A DNA stretch of 64,000 bases, from positions 29,866,770-29,930,769 of the forward strand of contig OX155961.1 in assembly GCA_944548615.1 (NCBI GenBank), given 5' to 3'. Positions 34,345 through 45,582 of this stretch are shown here, one piece after another. The notes below the pieces were generated by a model that was not told the DNA's origin, did not search any database, and saw only the letters and a list, made by a program, of their open reading frames with translations. Position numbers and translations under genes: made by a program. Source of the DNA: Micropterix aruncella. Lineage: Eukaryota > Arthropoda > Insecta > Lepidoptera > Micropterigidae. The first letter of the stretch is position 1. The number at the start of each line of letters is the position of its first letter.

Positions 34345-34388
34345 GGGCTCGTTGCATTCGAGTGAGAAAGGACGAATGCAACGAGCCT
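34345..34388. repeat. Miniature family R palindrome (15-bp perfect arms)
   Basis: GGCTCGTTGCATTCG at 34346-34360 and its exact reverse complement at 34373-34387, with a 12-nt loop. TAAT flanks both sides. The arm matches the end of the 271-bp family R element. Confidence 0.7.
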
Positions 34389-35100
34389 AATCACAAACGC
34401 CGCGGTCTCGCGGGCTAATATCGAACCATTTCAAACAAATTATTACTGTATTACTGATATCACCGAATTACCAACCTTTCCCCCTATATGACGTCATCCA
34501 ATATATGACATGTCTATCGATTCAATAATCGCAACCACTTGGGCCTTATATTTGATACACAGTTAAATTTTCACACCCACGTGTTAAAATCTTGCGATCG
34601 CGGAAATGCTTGGTTTTATGATACGTACATTCAATTTAATAACGTTAATGCAATGATTTCATTATATAATACATTCAAATCATCGTGGAATACTTCTCCG
34701 TCATCTGGCATGAAATAGGGCCATATACTCGTACAACGTGATGATAGAGCGTATTTAGAGGAAAAAAAATAAGATACTTACGTTCACCTTTGAGAATTAA
34801 TAGAATTGAAATAGAACAACTTCCTTGTTGCATCCAACTTCCTAACATTATTATTACCCTGGTTTAAAAAAAAAAAAACAATTTATGCACAAATGGGGGA
34901 CTCATCACTATAACAATATTTTACAGTCGACCATTTGATAACCTAATTGTCATTGTACAGTGCACATAGAAGTAATAAAGTTAAATTTAAAATAAACAAA
35001 TACAAATATATGCCAATAAGTAATGTTAGGGTTGCAATATACTATTTTTTCCTATGTTTGCCTAGGGAAGGATAAAGGATAGGATAAGGTGGGGGGGGGG
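34389..35100. other. No gene; G-run at 35091-35105
   Basis: AT-rich with a run of 15 G at 35091-35105. Confidence 0.4.
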
Positions 35101-35102
35101 GG

Positions 35103-35745
35103 GGGTATTTGTTTACTGGCTGTGTGAAAGCAAATGCGAGCAAGAAGGTGCATGTCTGACAGTGTAGGAGCTTATTTCATAAACAAGCAGAATGGACCGT
35201 AAAATAATAGACAAAATTTTAACATAAAAAACCGACTCCTTTTTTTTTATAAGCACAGCAGTTATGTTATGGCAATACTTAGAACTGGCTACCATAATTG
35301 AATGCGTATATAAAATTTTGTGTTTGTGTTGTTGACCGTTGATGAGTTTCCTTGTTGAAAGCCAACCCTGGGTGCCGCAGTCCTGTCTTGGTGAAACTTA
35401 GAACGGTTATCGTAATTGAATGCATATACAAAATTTCGTGTCTAACCGCTAAGGAGTCCCCTCGTCGCGCGGGAGCCAAGCCTGGGTGCAGCAGCCATGT
35501 CATGATGAAACTTAGAACGGATTATCATAACTGAATGAGTATACAAAATTTCGTGCCTGTGCTGTTGACCGTTGAGGAGTCCCCTCATCGGGAGCCAACC
35601 CAGGGTGTAGAATCAGGTCATACTTACCATAACAAAATGCATTGTCATCGGAATTGAACCAACATTTAATGTTTCAGCTTCATATGATAATATTTGAGGA
35701 GTTCTCTTAATTCCTCATGGATCCCCTCATCAGAACAGGATTTTG
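35103..35745 (-). repeat. Family D repeat, copy D2, three internal units
   Basis: The reverse complement of D1 with one extra ~120-bp unit; units begin near 35280, 35400 and 35520 on the plus strand. One unit carries CGCGCGGGAGCC instead of CATCGGGAGCC. The two overlapping frames at 35279-35534 are shadows. Confidence 0.8.
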
Positions 35746-35861
35746 ATACAAATGGGACCAATTTGTAAGTATATCCTGAGTACTGAGGTAACAAACTTTA
35801 AAAAAAGATACAAACGAATCGATAACTTCCTCCTTTTTCTGAAGTCGGTTAACATAACGTG

Positions 35862-36050
35862 TCACCGAAGTTCAAGACCGTGGCCTCCCAAAGAGTGCAA
35901 TTTCTCCTTGAGAGCGAAGGGCGAGTTGGGGTTATTGGGGATGTTGTAGAGTACTGACAATGTATGCAAATTTCTTCGATCGCGAATAGGAAGCCATTGA
36001 AGTTGCTCACGAAAGCAGCTGACGTTATCGAACTTTCGATTATTTAACAA
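35862..36050 (-). pseudogene. LINE RT fragment (minus), joined to family D side
   Basis: The minus frame includes QWLPIRDRRNLHTLSVLYNI and FALKEKLHSLGGHG, resembling the region after the RT thumb in LINE proteins (LxWLPIxxRRxxH). Only ~60 codons remain. Confidence 0.55.
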
Positions 36051-36184
36051 TGAATTAACTGTAGAATCTTCAAAGAAAATGTGTACTTACCAGAAATACT
36101 TAAAAATGTGCCCATGTAACGTCAGTTATACAGCGATACGAAACCACCTGCTGCTCAGATAGCCAGGACATCGTACAAATATTT

Positions 36185-36615
36185 GGTATAATTGACAAGC
36201 TGTACATGCACCTGTTACAAATACCGCAGAGCCTCAAGACGAAAGTATATAATCAATGCTTGTTGCCAGTGATGACATACGGCATAAGATATGGTCGCTA
36301 ACTGTTGACCTCATACACAAGCTCGAAGTTGCGCAACGAGCTATGGAGAGAGATATGCTTGGAGTTTTACTGCGTGTTAGGATCCGAAACGAGGAAATCC
36401 GTAGAAGAACCACGGTCACTGACAGCTCGTAAAATCAGCGACTTATAAAGGCAAAGGCCAGGTCATGTAGCTCGCAGAACCGACAACCATCGGGGAAAAA
36501 GGTTCTCGGATGGCGACCACGAACCGGCAGACGAAGCGTAGGATGGCCCCCCACAAGATTGACCGATGACATTGGCACCGTCGTAGGGATTTGCCAGCAT
36601 TCCAACACTAACAAA
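36185..36615 (+). pseudogene. RTE-type LINE RT C-terminal relic
   Basis: Plus-strand translations give IPQSLKTKVYNQCLLPVMTY, then in other frames QRAMERDMLGVL-like and RNEEIRRRTTVTD-like text, then GHVARRTDN and a GRRSVGWPPTRLTDDI-like stretch. This order is characteristic of RTE-clade LINEs. Stops and frameshifts are frequent. Minus frames at 36234-36687 are shadows. Confidence 0.75.
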
Positions 36616-37210
36616 AACACCTACAAGCCTACACCCAAATACACACACATTTAAATTTAAAATTCTGTTTTGTTTTCTCTGTATCATGTAGCATAATTTG
36701 TATTACTTATTAATATAGTGTAAATAAGGTAAAACACCTGGCTTTGATATAGTTAGTTATTATTTTATTATGCTGTATGTTTTTAATAAAATTTACATTC
36801 CAACAATCTATATTCCGAAATTGACATTTTTAACATCTTCCCTTTAACAATTGTAGAAATTAGAGCTGCTTCTCCAATTGAATACAAAGTAAGTGGATAT
36901 CTAATATTAGTGTTTTATTGATTTTATAATACTTTTAACGTTTTTTTGTTAATATTTATGTAGTATTAGTATAAATACATAGCGCATTCAAATCAAATCA
37001 ATCAAGTCAATTCAAAGTCAAGTCTATTGTCTTCAACACCTTATACATAATTGTTTAGACTTTAGTATTGTGAAAACAAGATTATAAATTTGATTATAAA
37101 ATCCAAAGAACAAAACAAGTGAAAACAGAATCGATGTAATGTTTTAGCAGATAGCCGCTTATGATTAAATATTTCTAGAAATCGATACTAAAGGTTTCTG
37201 AAGAGTCCCA
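36616..37210. other. AT-rich, probably 3' UTR and flank of the RTE relic
   Basis: No frames or shared repeats recognised. Confidence 0.35.
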
Positions 37211-37218
37211 CCACCTAA

Positions 37219-37953
37219 TTTATACTAATATAAAGAGGTAAAGTTTGTGACGTTGTAGGAAGTAATCTCTGGATCTACTGAACCGATTTTGAAAATTCTT
37301 TTGCCAATAGAAAACCACGTTATTTGTGAGTGTCATAGGCTATATATTAATCGGAAAAATAAAAAGACTTTTTCGTGGTAGTCGGATTTCCAAAGTAAGT
37401 CGGAAAAAACGGTCGAACAAAAACGTTTCTAACTAACGCTGCCTTAACGATGAGAGATATACGATTAAGTTCTAGAGAAGAGTTGTAGAGCTTGATAATG
37501 CCTACAAAAAAGTCAGCGACAGCATATGTCTAAATTTTATATTTAAGTCACGAAAAGTAGTTTTTTATATAAAAAAAATAATTTAAATTGTTAGGTCATG
37601 TTTATTGGTCATATTATCAACAATTATGAATTCATATCAAAATAAGTAATCGTCTCAAGTGTTTAAAACAAAAGACTTTTGCCTTTTACTGCATATAATT
37701 TCACATTTACTGCATAAATGGTTAAAGAGATAAGACACTCACAAATAAGACACTCACAAGAAGACACTCACAAATAACGGTAATATAGTCAAATTGGTAT
37801 GCAAATACATACATGCATATGCAGTAAAAATATAACCCTTCTTTTGGCAGTCAGGAAATAAATCATAGCACTCAGTACTAAACAAACCACACTCATAATT
37901 TCATCACAAGTAAAAAGTTTTACCGCCCAACGAAGTGGGCACGGGTCAGCTAG
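37219..37953 (+). mobile_element. Nonautonomous Helitron (family K), copy K1, 735 bp
   Basis: 5' end TTTATACTAATATAAAGAGG after host A (TC mutated to TT). 3' end has the GCCCA...TGGGC hairpin, then ACGGGTCAGCTAG, then host T. It matches K2 in opposite orientation over its whole length. A short GACACTCACA tandem is at 37730-37775. No Rep/helicase coding. Confidence 0.88.
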
Positions 37954-38544
37954 TCGATTATAATCGTATTTGATGCTTAAAACTACATTGTCAATAAGAT
38001 AATTATTTGACATACTAACTTACTTTAGAACATTTTGACATAAGAATTAATTATAAACATTGGTATTGCATTTAACCATACGCTGTAATGTAATGTTAGT
38101 TTTTCTCTGTATAAATGATTTTCGCCAATACCAACTCTATTCTCTATCACTGTTGATCTACATATTCGGTCGCCCGCCGTTTTTAATAAATACGCTTATT
38201 ATATACGGATAACTGTCAATTAACCGCATATTATCGATTAAGTATGACACTGGATTTACCAGTGCAGTCACGCACGTACACGTTGATATAACCAGTATAA
38301 CTGGCACCCGTCCATAATAAAATAATGGTATGGGGGAGCTGCATTAAATATAAACAACAATAAAATTGTTTTGTTTAATGCTGCTATTTACAAATTGAAT
38401 TCTAGAATGTAAGCAGACGACATTCCAGAATAGTCCGTGCCCATTTTTCTGAGACATACGTTAGAAGCTGGTCTGGTGAGTGATTTTTATAGCGTTGCTT
38501 TCGTTCTTCTGTATAAAGACAGGATTTCATTTGTGTCTGATCAC
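37954..38544. other. No gene seen
   Basis: The 101-codon minus frame 38402-38707 overlaps the SINE and is not convincing. Confidence 0.35.
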
Positions 38545-38998
38545 TTCTTTTGATCTTATATTGTATGGCTCCGGGTTCAATTCCCGGCTGGGTCACCATT
38601 TTCCGTTGGGATAAAATTAACGGAATTGTATTTCCATTCTGTCGATGGAACGCAATAACATGACACGTACCCTTAGGCCGCGCCAACTTTCTCGGTCCCT
38701 CGTCCACATGCTCAGATCACACATCAAATTTATTGAACAGCAATGCGCTGAAACAAACGGATAGAAATCCTAATCCTTTTAAGTGTTCCTTTAAAATCCC
38801 GTTTCAGTGTATTGGTGTTCAATAAATTCAATGCGTGTGATCTGAGGATGTGTGCGAGGGACTGAGAAATCTGGCGCGGCTTGTACACACATGTTACACG
38901 CACACGTACATAGACACATCTCCAACTAAAGTTGGTTGTAAGATAGTGTATGCCCATTGTGAAATTTCGAAATAAAGAGTAGAAACAAACAAACAAAC
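38545..38998 (+). mobile_element. SINE family F, copy F2, interrupted by a foldback element
   Basis: GGTTCAATTCCCGG (B-box), GGGTCACCATTTTCCGTTGG, then after the 38677-38880 insertion TACACACATGTTACACGCAC and an (AAAC)n tail. Shared body with F1. Confidence 0.85.
38677..38880. mobile_element. 204-bp foldback element nested in SINE F2
   Basis: The ends GCCGCGCCAACTTTCTCGGT and (reverse complement) GCCGCGCCAGATTTCTCAGT continue as ~80-bp inverted arms containing CTCAGATCACAC and TTTATTGAAC. GTAC on both sides (38667-38670, 38883-38886) may be the target duplication. The 88-codon minus frame here is a shadow. Confidence 0.85.
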
Positions 38999-39315
38999 TT
39001 CATGCTGATGTTAATTTCGCTGGTTACAACCAAAGCTATGGAACGAAGTAGTAGTAAAATACCAACGACAAAGGGTGATGCTGGAAAGTTCTTCTGGACA
39101 TTCTCTTTAAGGTAGGTATTTTATATTGAATCACCTAAAATCTATGGAAACGGGGTATCGGGGGTACTAATTAAAATTACAACTTTCTTAGTACTCCAGC
39201 GCCAGCGCTGAAATCTGGCCTGCTGACTACCCCGGCATTCTGTGGCCAAAATACTGTCTGTACGAGCTTTTCCAAAACTCTTTCACTTTTTTGTCGCTGG
39301 CTCGCCAATACAGTC
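38999..39315. other. No gene seen
   Basis: Unmatched sequence upstream of the tandem duplication. Confidence 0.3.
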
Positions 39316-39621
39316 GCCGTTTGAAATAGCAGAAGGTAATTCATGATTGTTGCAAAAACGTCGAGATTTTATGAAATCGTTACCTTTCTGCGGTAACGTG
39401 TTCCAGCTGCTATTGAAAAATTCTATGATACTGATACAAAAACAACCTCGACAAAAGTGGCAAGTGCCGTTTGAAATGGCAGGAGGTAATTCATGATTGT
39501 TGCAAAAACGTCGAGATTATAATAATATGAAATCGTTACCTTTCTGCGGTAACGTGTTCCGGCTGCTATTGAAAAATTCTATGATACTGATACAAAAACG
39601 ACCTCGCTAAAAGTGACAAAC
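39316..39621. repeat. Tandem duplication, ~150-bp unit, two copies
   Basis: GCCGTTTGAAATRGCAGRAG ... TCTGCGGTAACGTGTTCC ... CTGATACAAAAACRACCTCG occurs at 39316-39465 and 39466-39621. The copies differ at a few bases plus an ATAATA insertion in the second. Confidence 0.9.
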
Positions 39622-40112
39622 GCTCCCTTTCCGCAGCTAACTATTTATGTAAGGATAGGTTAATGATTATTTGAGTTCTCTTTGCTCGATTCGTCTTCGG
39701 AAACTCAATGTTTCCGCTACGTAATCTATGGCAACTTTGCGGTTTAACTTTTTATCTGGCGGTAAACCTTATCAGGTTAGCAAACTATGGGCGACTTGCA
39801 CCAACCAGCTCGTTAACATCTGCTAATCGCCGTTAGCTAACCACGATTAACAATTTAACAGCCGGTTTAATTTTGATGGTTTGCACTAACCGTTTTCGGG
39901 CGCTGGTTATGTAACCCCGGTTAGTTGCGTTGGATGCATATTAAGCGCTTTTTTGAGCATTGAAGCATCACTTCCTTCGACTACCAGCCAATCACAGCGT
40001 AGCCGCGCAACTTTGAAAATGTTTGTGATATGTCTCGAACCTGCCGCTACGTGTGCTCCCGGCTTGTCTTCTATTATATAAACCATTTAGCTACTAATTA
40101 TTATACTGAAGT

Positions 40113-40247
40113 ATGGATTTTGATTATAATACCGACGATTTTGTCTTTCTCCCGAATAACCATGTAAACAACTACTATAGTGACGGTTACCTCTGGGCCG
40201 ATGAATCAACAATAACAGTCACTAATAACAAACAGTTACGGCAATAA
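40113..40247 (+). CDS. Short ORF (44 aa) inside the Harbinger-like element
   Basis: ATG 40113 to TAA 40245-40247, beginning MDFDYNTDDFVFLPNN and rich in D, N and Y. TATATAAA lies ~40 bp upstream of the ATG, in a GC-richer promoter-like stretch. It could be the first exon of a lost transposase or accessory protein. No family is recognised. Confidence 0.3.
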   Translation: MDFDYNTDDFVFLPNNHVNNYYSDGYLWADESTITVTNNKQLRQ

Positions 40248-40789
40248 TAATATAAAACAATAGCCACAACGATAACAAAATCAAAAGCAAAGCACGCAAA
40301 GCCTAACCTCAAAGTTCTCGCTAATGGCCGATTAATGGCCGCTCACCGGGGATCGGAAAAAAAATATAATTTATTATACCATACATCCAATGTTACAAAT
40401 TATAATTTTATAAAACTTAGATGCACAAATTATGAATATATTTTTTTAATATGTATGTTGACTATAGTATTTTACCATTGAACTAATTACTAACAATTCT
40501 TTAATTTTGTTGTTATATATTGTTTTAACACTTAATATAGTTATTTTGACTATTTAATTTTATTACACATATAATAAATATTACTTTTTAATATTTTTCT
40601 TGTGACTTTTTCTTTATTATAACTTTATTTCTCTCTTTATTTTAGTTTCAAGTCTATTATATTTGTCACGCTCTATTTAACGGAATGTTATGTTCCATTT
40701 AATGCCGATTTTATAATGGAATTACGTTTTTATAGTACCACATTTTATGGCAATATAACTTTATGAGCATTTTACTAAAACTTTTTTTT

Positions 40790-40945
40790 TTTTTTAGTCT
40801 TGTCCGCCCTAGAACGGGCTACTCCCAGTGGGGCGACAGAATCAAATAAGTATAAGATTAAGGTTTTGCCATTCGGTTCCTGTTATTTTTTATTCCTGTT
40901 AGTTTTATAGCAATTATTTCTTAAATAAATAAAGAAATAAAATTA
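40790..40945 (+). repeat. Family S retroposon fragment
   Basis: T-run, then CTTGTCCGCCCTAGAACGGG and CTCCCAGTGGGGCGACA, ending in AAATAAATAAAGAAATAAAA. Related blocks occur near 6200, 10700 and 55855. Confidence 0.5.
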
Positions 40946-41144
40946 ACCAACGTTAGCTTAACAGCGTATGGTACAAACGAATTTGTGATTTAAGCACGGT
41001 TAGTGCTGTTAACCGTGATTATCTTTCTTAACTGGCGTTGGTGCAAGTCGCACTATTCAATACTGGGTGTGTAGAAAGTACCTATCCGATTTACAACTAT
41101 AGGCAATAACTTTTAAATAAAGTAGCATATTTTTTTTTACGAAA

Positions 41145-41800
41145 GATTAATTCATGCATTTAACTTTCTCGATCCACCAACTGACGAGGAGAAAAAGTAT
41201 TGTGAACGAGCTAAAAAAAATTTCGAGGTGAAGACGGAAATATCCATTTTAAGCCCCCTGAGACGATTACCACAATTTCCAGATTGAAGTCTGTCTGTGT
41301 GTGTCTGACTGTATGTATTCTTCCAATATAGCATCCAAACGCTTGGCCCGATTGAGCTGAAATTTGGTTTGCAGGCATCATTTGGTCATAACAAGAGTTG
41401 AGAAGATTGTGGTTGAAATCGGTCCGCCAGGGGGCGGACTAGTCATAGGTCATCCTCGAAATATTGGACTTAAAGACTTGAAATTTGGTTCACATTGTTG
41501 GGCCGAAATCACATTGTGATATTTTGGTTGGAATATCTCATATATAAGCTGCACAAATAATGTTTAAATTCCGCCATACGAACGTACGGAGTCGCGCGTT
41601 TGATAACGCTCGAAATTTAAATCTTCATTGCGTTGTGTTGCTCGTTAGAAATTCGAATGTTTACCAGCGACGGCGAATTTTACGGCGACGCGGGTCTTCT
41701 ATTGAATGACATGCTATTTGATTTTTGAATTGAATGAGATGACGTCCTTGGCTAATTTCCGGCAAAGTCTTGGGGGTCACACAACCGATTTTATCACGTT
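41145..41800 (+). repeat. Family B repeat, copy B4 (most complete)
   Basis: Runs from ACTTTCTCGATCCACCAAC through AAAAGTATTGTGAACGAGCT, ATTGAGCTGAAATTTGGTTT, CATCATTTGGTCATAAC and GGTCCGCCAGGGGGCGGAC to CCGGCAAAGTCTTGGGGGTC. About 640 bp, without an inserted element. Confidence 0.78.
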
Positions 41801-41812
41801 ATGTTCAAACGT

Positions 41813-41940
41813 GGTGTGGAGGCATAGTGGTTAGGTCGCCTGATCTTGATTGGACATTGTAAGGTCCCGAGTTCGATTCTCGTCTGGGTTACCATTTTCC
41901 GTTGGGATAAAATTAACGGAATTGCATTTTCAATTATTAT
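41813..41940 (+). mobile_element. SINE family F, copy F3 (head only)
   Basis: Best-preserved tRNA-like head: GGCATAGTGGTTAGGTCGCC, GAGTTCGATTCTCGTCTGGG, then ACCATTTTCCGTTGGGATAA. It stops at about 41940 where family D begins. Confidence 0.82.
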
Positions 41941-42345
41941 CCAATATGTAAATTTTCAGCTTCATATGATAATATTTGAGGAGTTCATGGGATCCACGAG
42001 GATGGGATTCATAAGGAATTTAAAGAACTCCTCAAATATTATAATATAAAGTTGAAAATTTACATGTTGGTTCAATTCCGATGACAATGCATTTTTATGG
42101 TAAGCATGACCTGATTCTACACCCAGGGTTGGCTCCCGATGAGGGGACTTCTCAACGGTCAACAGCACAGATTCGAAATTTTATATATGTATTCAATTTC
42201 GACAGCCCATTCTATGTTTCACTAGACAGTACTGCGGCACCCAGGGTTGGCTTCCAACGAGAGAACTCCTCAACTGTCAACAGCACATACATAAAATTTT
42301 GTATATGCATTCAGTTATGATAGCCCGTTTTAAGTATCACGCATG
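41941..42345 (+). repeat. Family D repeat, copy D3, two units
   Basis: Starts with an inverted pair (AATATTTGAGGAGTTC at 41968 versus GAACTCCTCAAATATT at 42025), then two CCCAGGGTTGGCTYCC units. Confidence 0.78.
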
Positions 42346-42439
42346 ACGTGGCTTTTGTTTTTGTTTAAATGTTGTATATTGTTATCATACGTACTCGAAT
42401 AGCGTAATGACCAGTTTCATTCCAAAAGCTGGAAATCAG

Positions 42440-43075
42440 AAAGACTGTTAAATAACAAATGATTTATTAAATGATATAATAATAAACTAAATGATATAAT
42501 AATAAACAATTAATTAAATGATATAATAATAAACTCTTTATTTGCACTTAAAAAATAGAACACAAAAAGACGAGCTCATTGCCACATGGCAATATCTTAC
42601 AACTAACCTAATCTAGTGCATCACAGTCTTGCGCGCGTTGTGGAATTTAGTTGGTTAAGTTTGTCTGCATAAAATACAAACTACTATATTAAAAACTAAG
42701 ATTGCCCGAGGAGAGGAAATAGTGAGAGGGATGAGAGAGAAAGGGAAGAACCGGATATTTCTTAGTAAAGTAGTAATTTTTTGAGGTGAGTCTTGAATAA
42801 TTTTAAAGAAGGCGAGTTTCGTATGTTTGCTGGGGGATCGTTCCAGAGTCTTGCACCGTGGACACAGAAGGAGTCCATTCTAGAAACCAGTACTTATTAT
42901 GACAGGGAAGTTTGAGTAAATCGTCAGAGACTGACCGAAGTACGAGACCGTGGGAACTTGATAGTTCGAAAAGATCGTGGAGATAGGATGGTGTTGATTG
43001 GGATAGTACTTGATAGAGGGGAGCAAGTATATAAACATTTCCTTTGGCTTACTGGCAACCACTTTAATCGCGTCC
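42440..43075 (-). pseudogene. LINE RT C-terminus and 3' UTR (CR1/L2-like), minus
   Basis: The minus strand encodes YLHDLFELSSSHGLVL and DDLLKLPCHNK, then after a frameshift VHGARLWNDPPANIRNSPSL and FKTHLKKLL with a stop near 42770. The 3' UTR is shared with 22405-22560. The 3' tail is a 20-bp minisatellite of TAAATGATATAATAATAAAC (three to four units, 42465-42535). Confidence 0.75.
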
Positions 43076-43514
43076 TTAGACGGTTATCGATCGTCTTTTT
43101 TACCTTTTTCTATTAAATCCTGCGTTGGCCTTGTGAATTTTCTACATATGTGGCCGCTCAAACTCTTTATTTTTTGCTGAGTGAATTATTAAACTTATCG
43201 TCAGATACCTGGCCGTTACATACATTGTAGTAAACTTGACATTGAGAATCTTCGGGTAATATTTGATACGAGTCTATTAAAAGTTAACGGACGAAGGTTG
43301 ACTTATATCGATTGAATTCAACCCTTTCATGGCGACTTTACGCGTTATCGCTGTCGCTGCTGGAATACGTACGATTATATGTAGTTATACTTATATATAA
43401 GCGATAGTGGCCTGAATGAACATGATTGTATACATCGATAATTCTGCAACGCAGGATAACATAGTCAACAATTATGCGAAGTTTGAAGGAATTCTTTGTC
43501 CTAATAAAGTAATC
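43076..43514. other. No gene seen
   Basis: Unmatched AT-rich sequence. Confidence 0.3.
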
Positions 43515-43790
43515 AACAGTGGTGTGTTGTCACAAATAACTGGTGAATCCGTCACCCCAGAAAGGTATAACGATATTGATCGTTCTTTCAACGTGGGGTG
43601 GACGTACAGACTCGGGGACGAATACAGTCCACCGTCTAGCTATGCGCTAAAAAGTCCAACGTTTTACCGAGTGGCAGTGGGAACTTAAAACAGCGGGCAG
43701 CCTCGGGCCCTCACTATTAAATATGGCCACTATTAGATTGTTTGATCACGGGTCTCAAGTCGCTTGCGCGGCCTCTAACTGATGCAGGCA
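43515..43790 (-). repeat. Family A, old diverged copy A11
   Basis: Recognisable blocks include CCGTCACCCCAGAAAGGTAT, ACAGTCCACCGTC and CAAGTCGCTTGCGCGGCC in family order. Many substitutions and deletions show this is an old copy. It accounts for the open frame that overlaps it at 43416-43688. Confidence 0.6.
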
Positions 43791-44640
43791 CGTATCCAGA
43801 CTTAAGCTTCGGAGGGAGTGGGGCTTTCATTGAAAAAACGCGCGCGACAAACTTGAATTTGCCCGTACAATGAAACGAAAATATGCCAGATTTTCATGGG
43901 TTAAATCCCAACTATGCGCTCAGCCCCTGGATACGTGCCTGAAATAGGTACATAAGTCGAGGATTCTCCCTGATTCTCATTTTTTTTACACTTTATTTTT
44001 TAATTTAAAAAATGAAGTGAATTGTACGTGGTCAGTTGTACGTGGCATGTTCACGTGTCAGCAAATCATCCGCTTTATTTGTTCTTGCGCCTGATAAAAA
44101 AACGAAAAGTGTCGTATATCACAAGGTGATTCAATGAAGAGAAAAAAACCGAGTGCATCCCATGCTAAAAATAGTTTAATTTAATCACGTCTTGCTGAAA
44201 CGCGATTGATATACTTAATTTTTGTAATTTTATATTTCTTTTTGTGTTATTATCTTAATAAAGTAGTGAACCTAATATTTATTTTGTATTCATTAGTATT
44301 ACTTTCATAAAATCATAAATTAAGTTCAGCTAATCTGCAACACGACATTCATTGACTGTTAGGCGGTACGAAGTTCGCCGGGTTCTGTATAAAACCGCAA
44401 TAACAAAACGACGTTGTAGGTAGAAATCCAATATTTTTCTCAGTGTACGACTGTATACCATTGTTTTGGCTGCCTACTATTATTTGCTGTGAGTAGCAAA
44501 TATGGCATCAGAGAAATAGGAATAAGTTAAAAACGTTATTTCACGTGTCGATAAAATCGAAACAAAAAACTGCCTTATCGCTCATACGGTGAAATAATTT
44601 AGGCCATCGGTTTGTAGCGTTTCTGACTTGGTTTTCCTCG
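43791..44640. other. No gene seen
   Basis: AT-rich, unmatched. Confidence 0.3.
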
Positions 44641-44915
44641 TAAATGGCCCTAATTACAGGACGGTAATTTCCCGTAAGCGCTATTTAATGGACAATTACG
44701 CTTTGACTGGGCGTTGAAATACTATACTCTCGTCAGATTGTGTCCCGTGCATCCATAAATTACAAATGAGTCGTTGTTACTCCGTTTTACCTGTTAACAG
44801 TTTCTTAGCAGCGTTGTAATTTGTGTGCGGATCGACTTTACGGCTGGAAAACAGTCGTTCTCACGTGACAGCCGCCTTCAGTTACGTCATTTTGCCTTAG
44901 TAAAATAGCGGCCAT
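44641..44915 (+). repeat. Family P direct repeat, copy P1
   Basis: ACAGGACGGTAATTTCCCGT, GACAATTACGCTTTGACTGG and GTTACGTCATTTTGCCT match 46866-47120 in the same orientation, ~2.2 kb away. Noncoding. Confidence 0.85.
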
Positions 44916-44950
44916 TCAAATAATTCAACGAATAATCCTAAACACTAGAC

Positions 44951-45568
44951 AAATAGAGCTGTTAAATACAACGTGCGAACCCGTCACCTCAGGAAGTTTT
45001 AACCAAATCTGATCGTTCTGTCTCCCGTGACGTGAGCGCAAAAGACAAGACAAAACAGTCCACCGTCAAGTTTCGCCACGTGTCCGTAAAAGACCAACGC
45101 CTTACAGCCAGGTTATGTTACCCAGCGGGCCGATTTTCGCGCCCTTACTACCACTTGTGCAACCACATTACTCCGGTCTCTCAACTGGTTACGAGTTCGA
45201 GGTCGCTTTCGCGGTCCTTTCCCTTACGTAGCGGTGAAACGGTGTCAACCGAATCTATTGCGGACCACGGCATCCTTTGCCCGGCTGTTCACCTGGAATC
45301 GTGTAGCCGATGGTCGTTTTAAAAGCAGTCGCCGTAGGTCAACAACTACATACTCCCGCTCTATAGGAGACACTACTGTTTACAGACTCCCCCAACTGTT
45401 AGTCAGAATGCACAATCGATTGGCTTACGCCGCACGGTGCGCAAACGGTTCAGGAGCGCCAGAAGATTGACTCCTGGGGGAAACTAGCCCTCAGGCCATA
45501 GTCCTACCCGGACTCACACTTCATGCGTGGAGGCTGCCGGATGGGTGTTGACCCGTGAATGTGTACGA
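44951..45568 (-). mobile_element. Family A retroposon, copy A5
   Basis: Flanked on the left by CCTAAACACTAGAC (44937-44950) and on the right by the near-identical CCTAAACGCTAGAC (45569-45582). It lacks the extra ~50 bp (from GAACAGAAYGGGT to CATTAACTCCC) found at the sense 5' end of A3, A6 and A8, so it is mildly 5'-truncated. Confidence 0.88.
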
Positions 45569-45582
45569 CCTAAACGCTAGAC

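Larger units (their letters stand above)
39786..41056. mobile_element. Harbinger-like DNA element, 1265 bp
   Basis: Ends GGGCGACTTGCACCAAC (39789-39805) and GTTGGTGCAAGTCGCAC (41037-41053) are inverted with one mismatch in 17. TAT lies on both sides. Subterminal TTAACCGTGATTA-type words recur in both directions. This resembles the GCACTTGCACCA-ended PIF/Harbinger-like elements of insects (recalled). The interior has a GC-richer 39900-40080 segment and the short frame at 40113; no transposase domain is visible. Confidence 0.65.

Noticed and set aside
37219..37953. LTR or TIR transposon at family K
   Set aside because: Ends are not inverted or directly repeated and there is no target duplication; TC...CTAG between A and T fits a Helitron.
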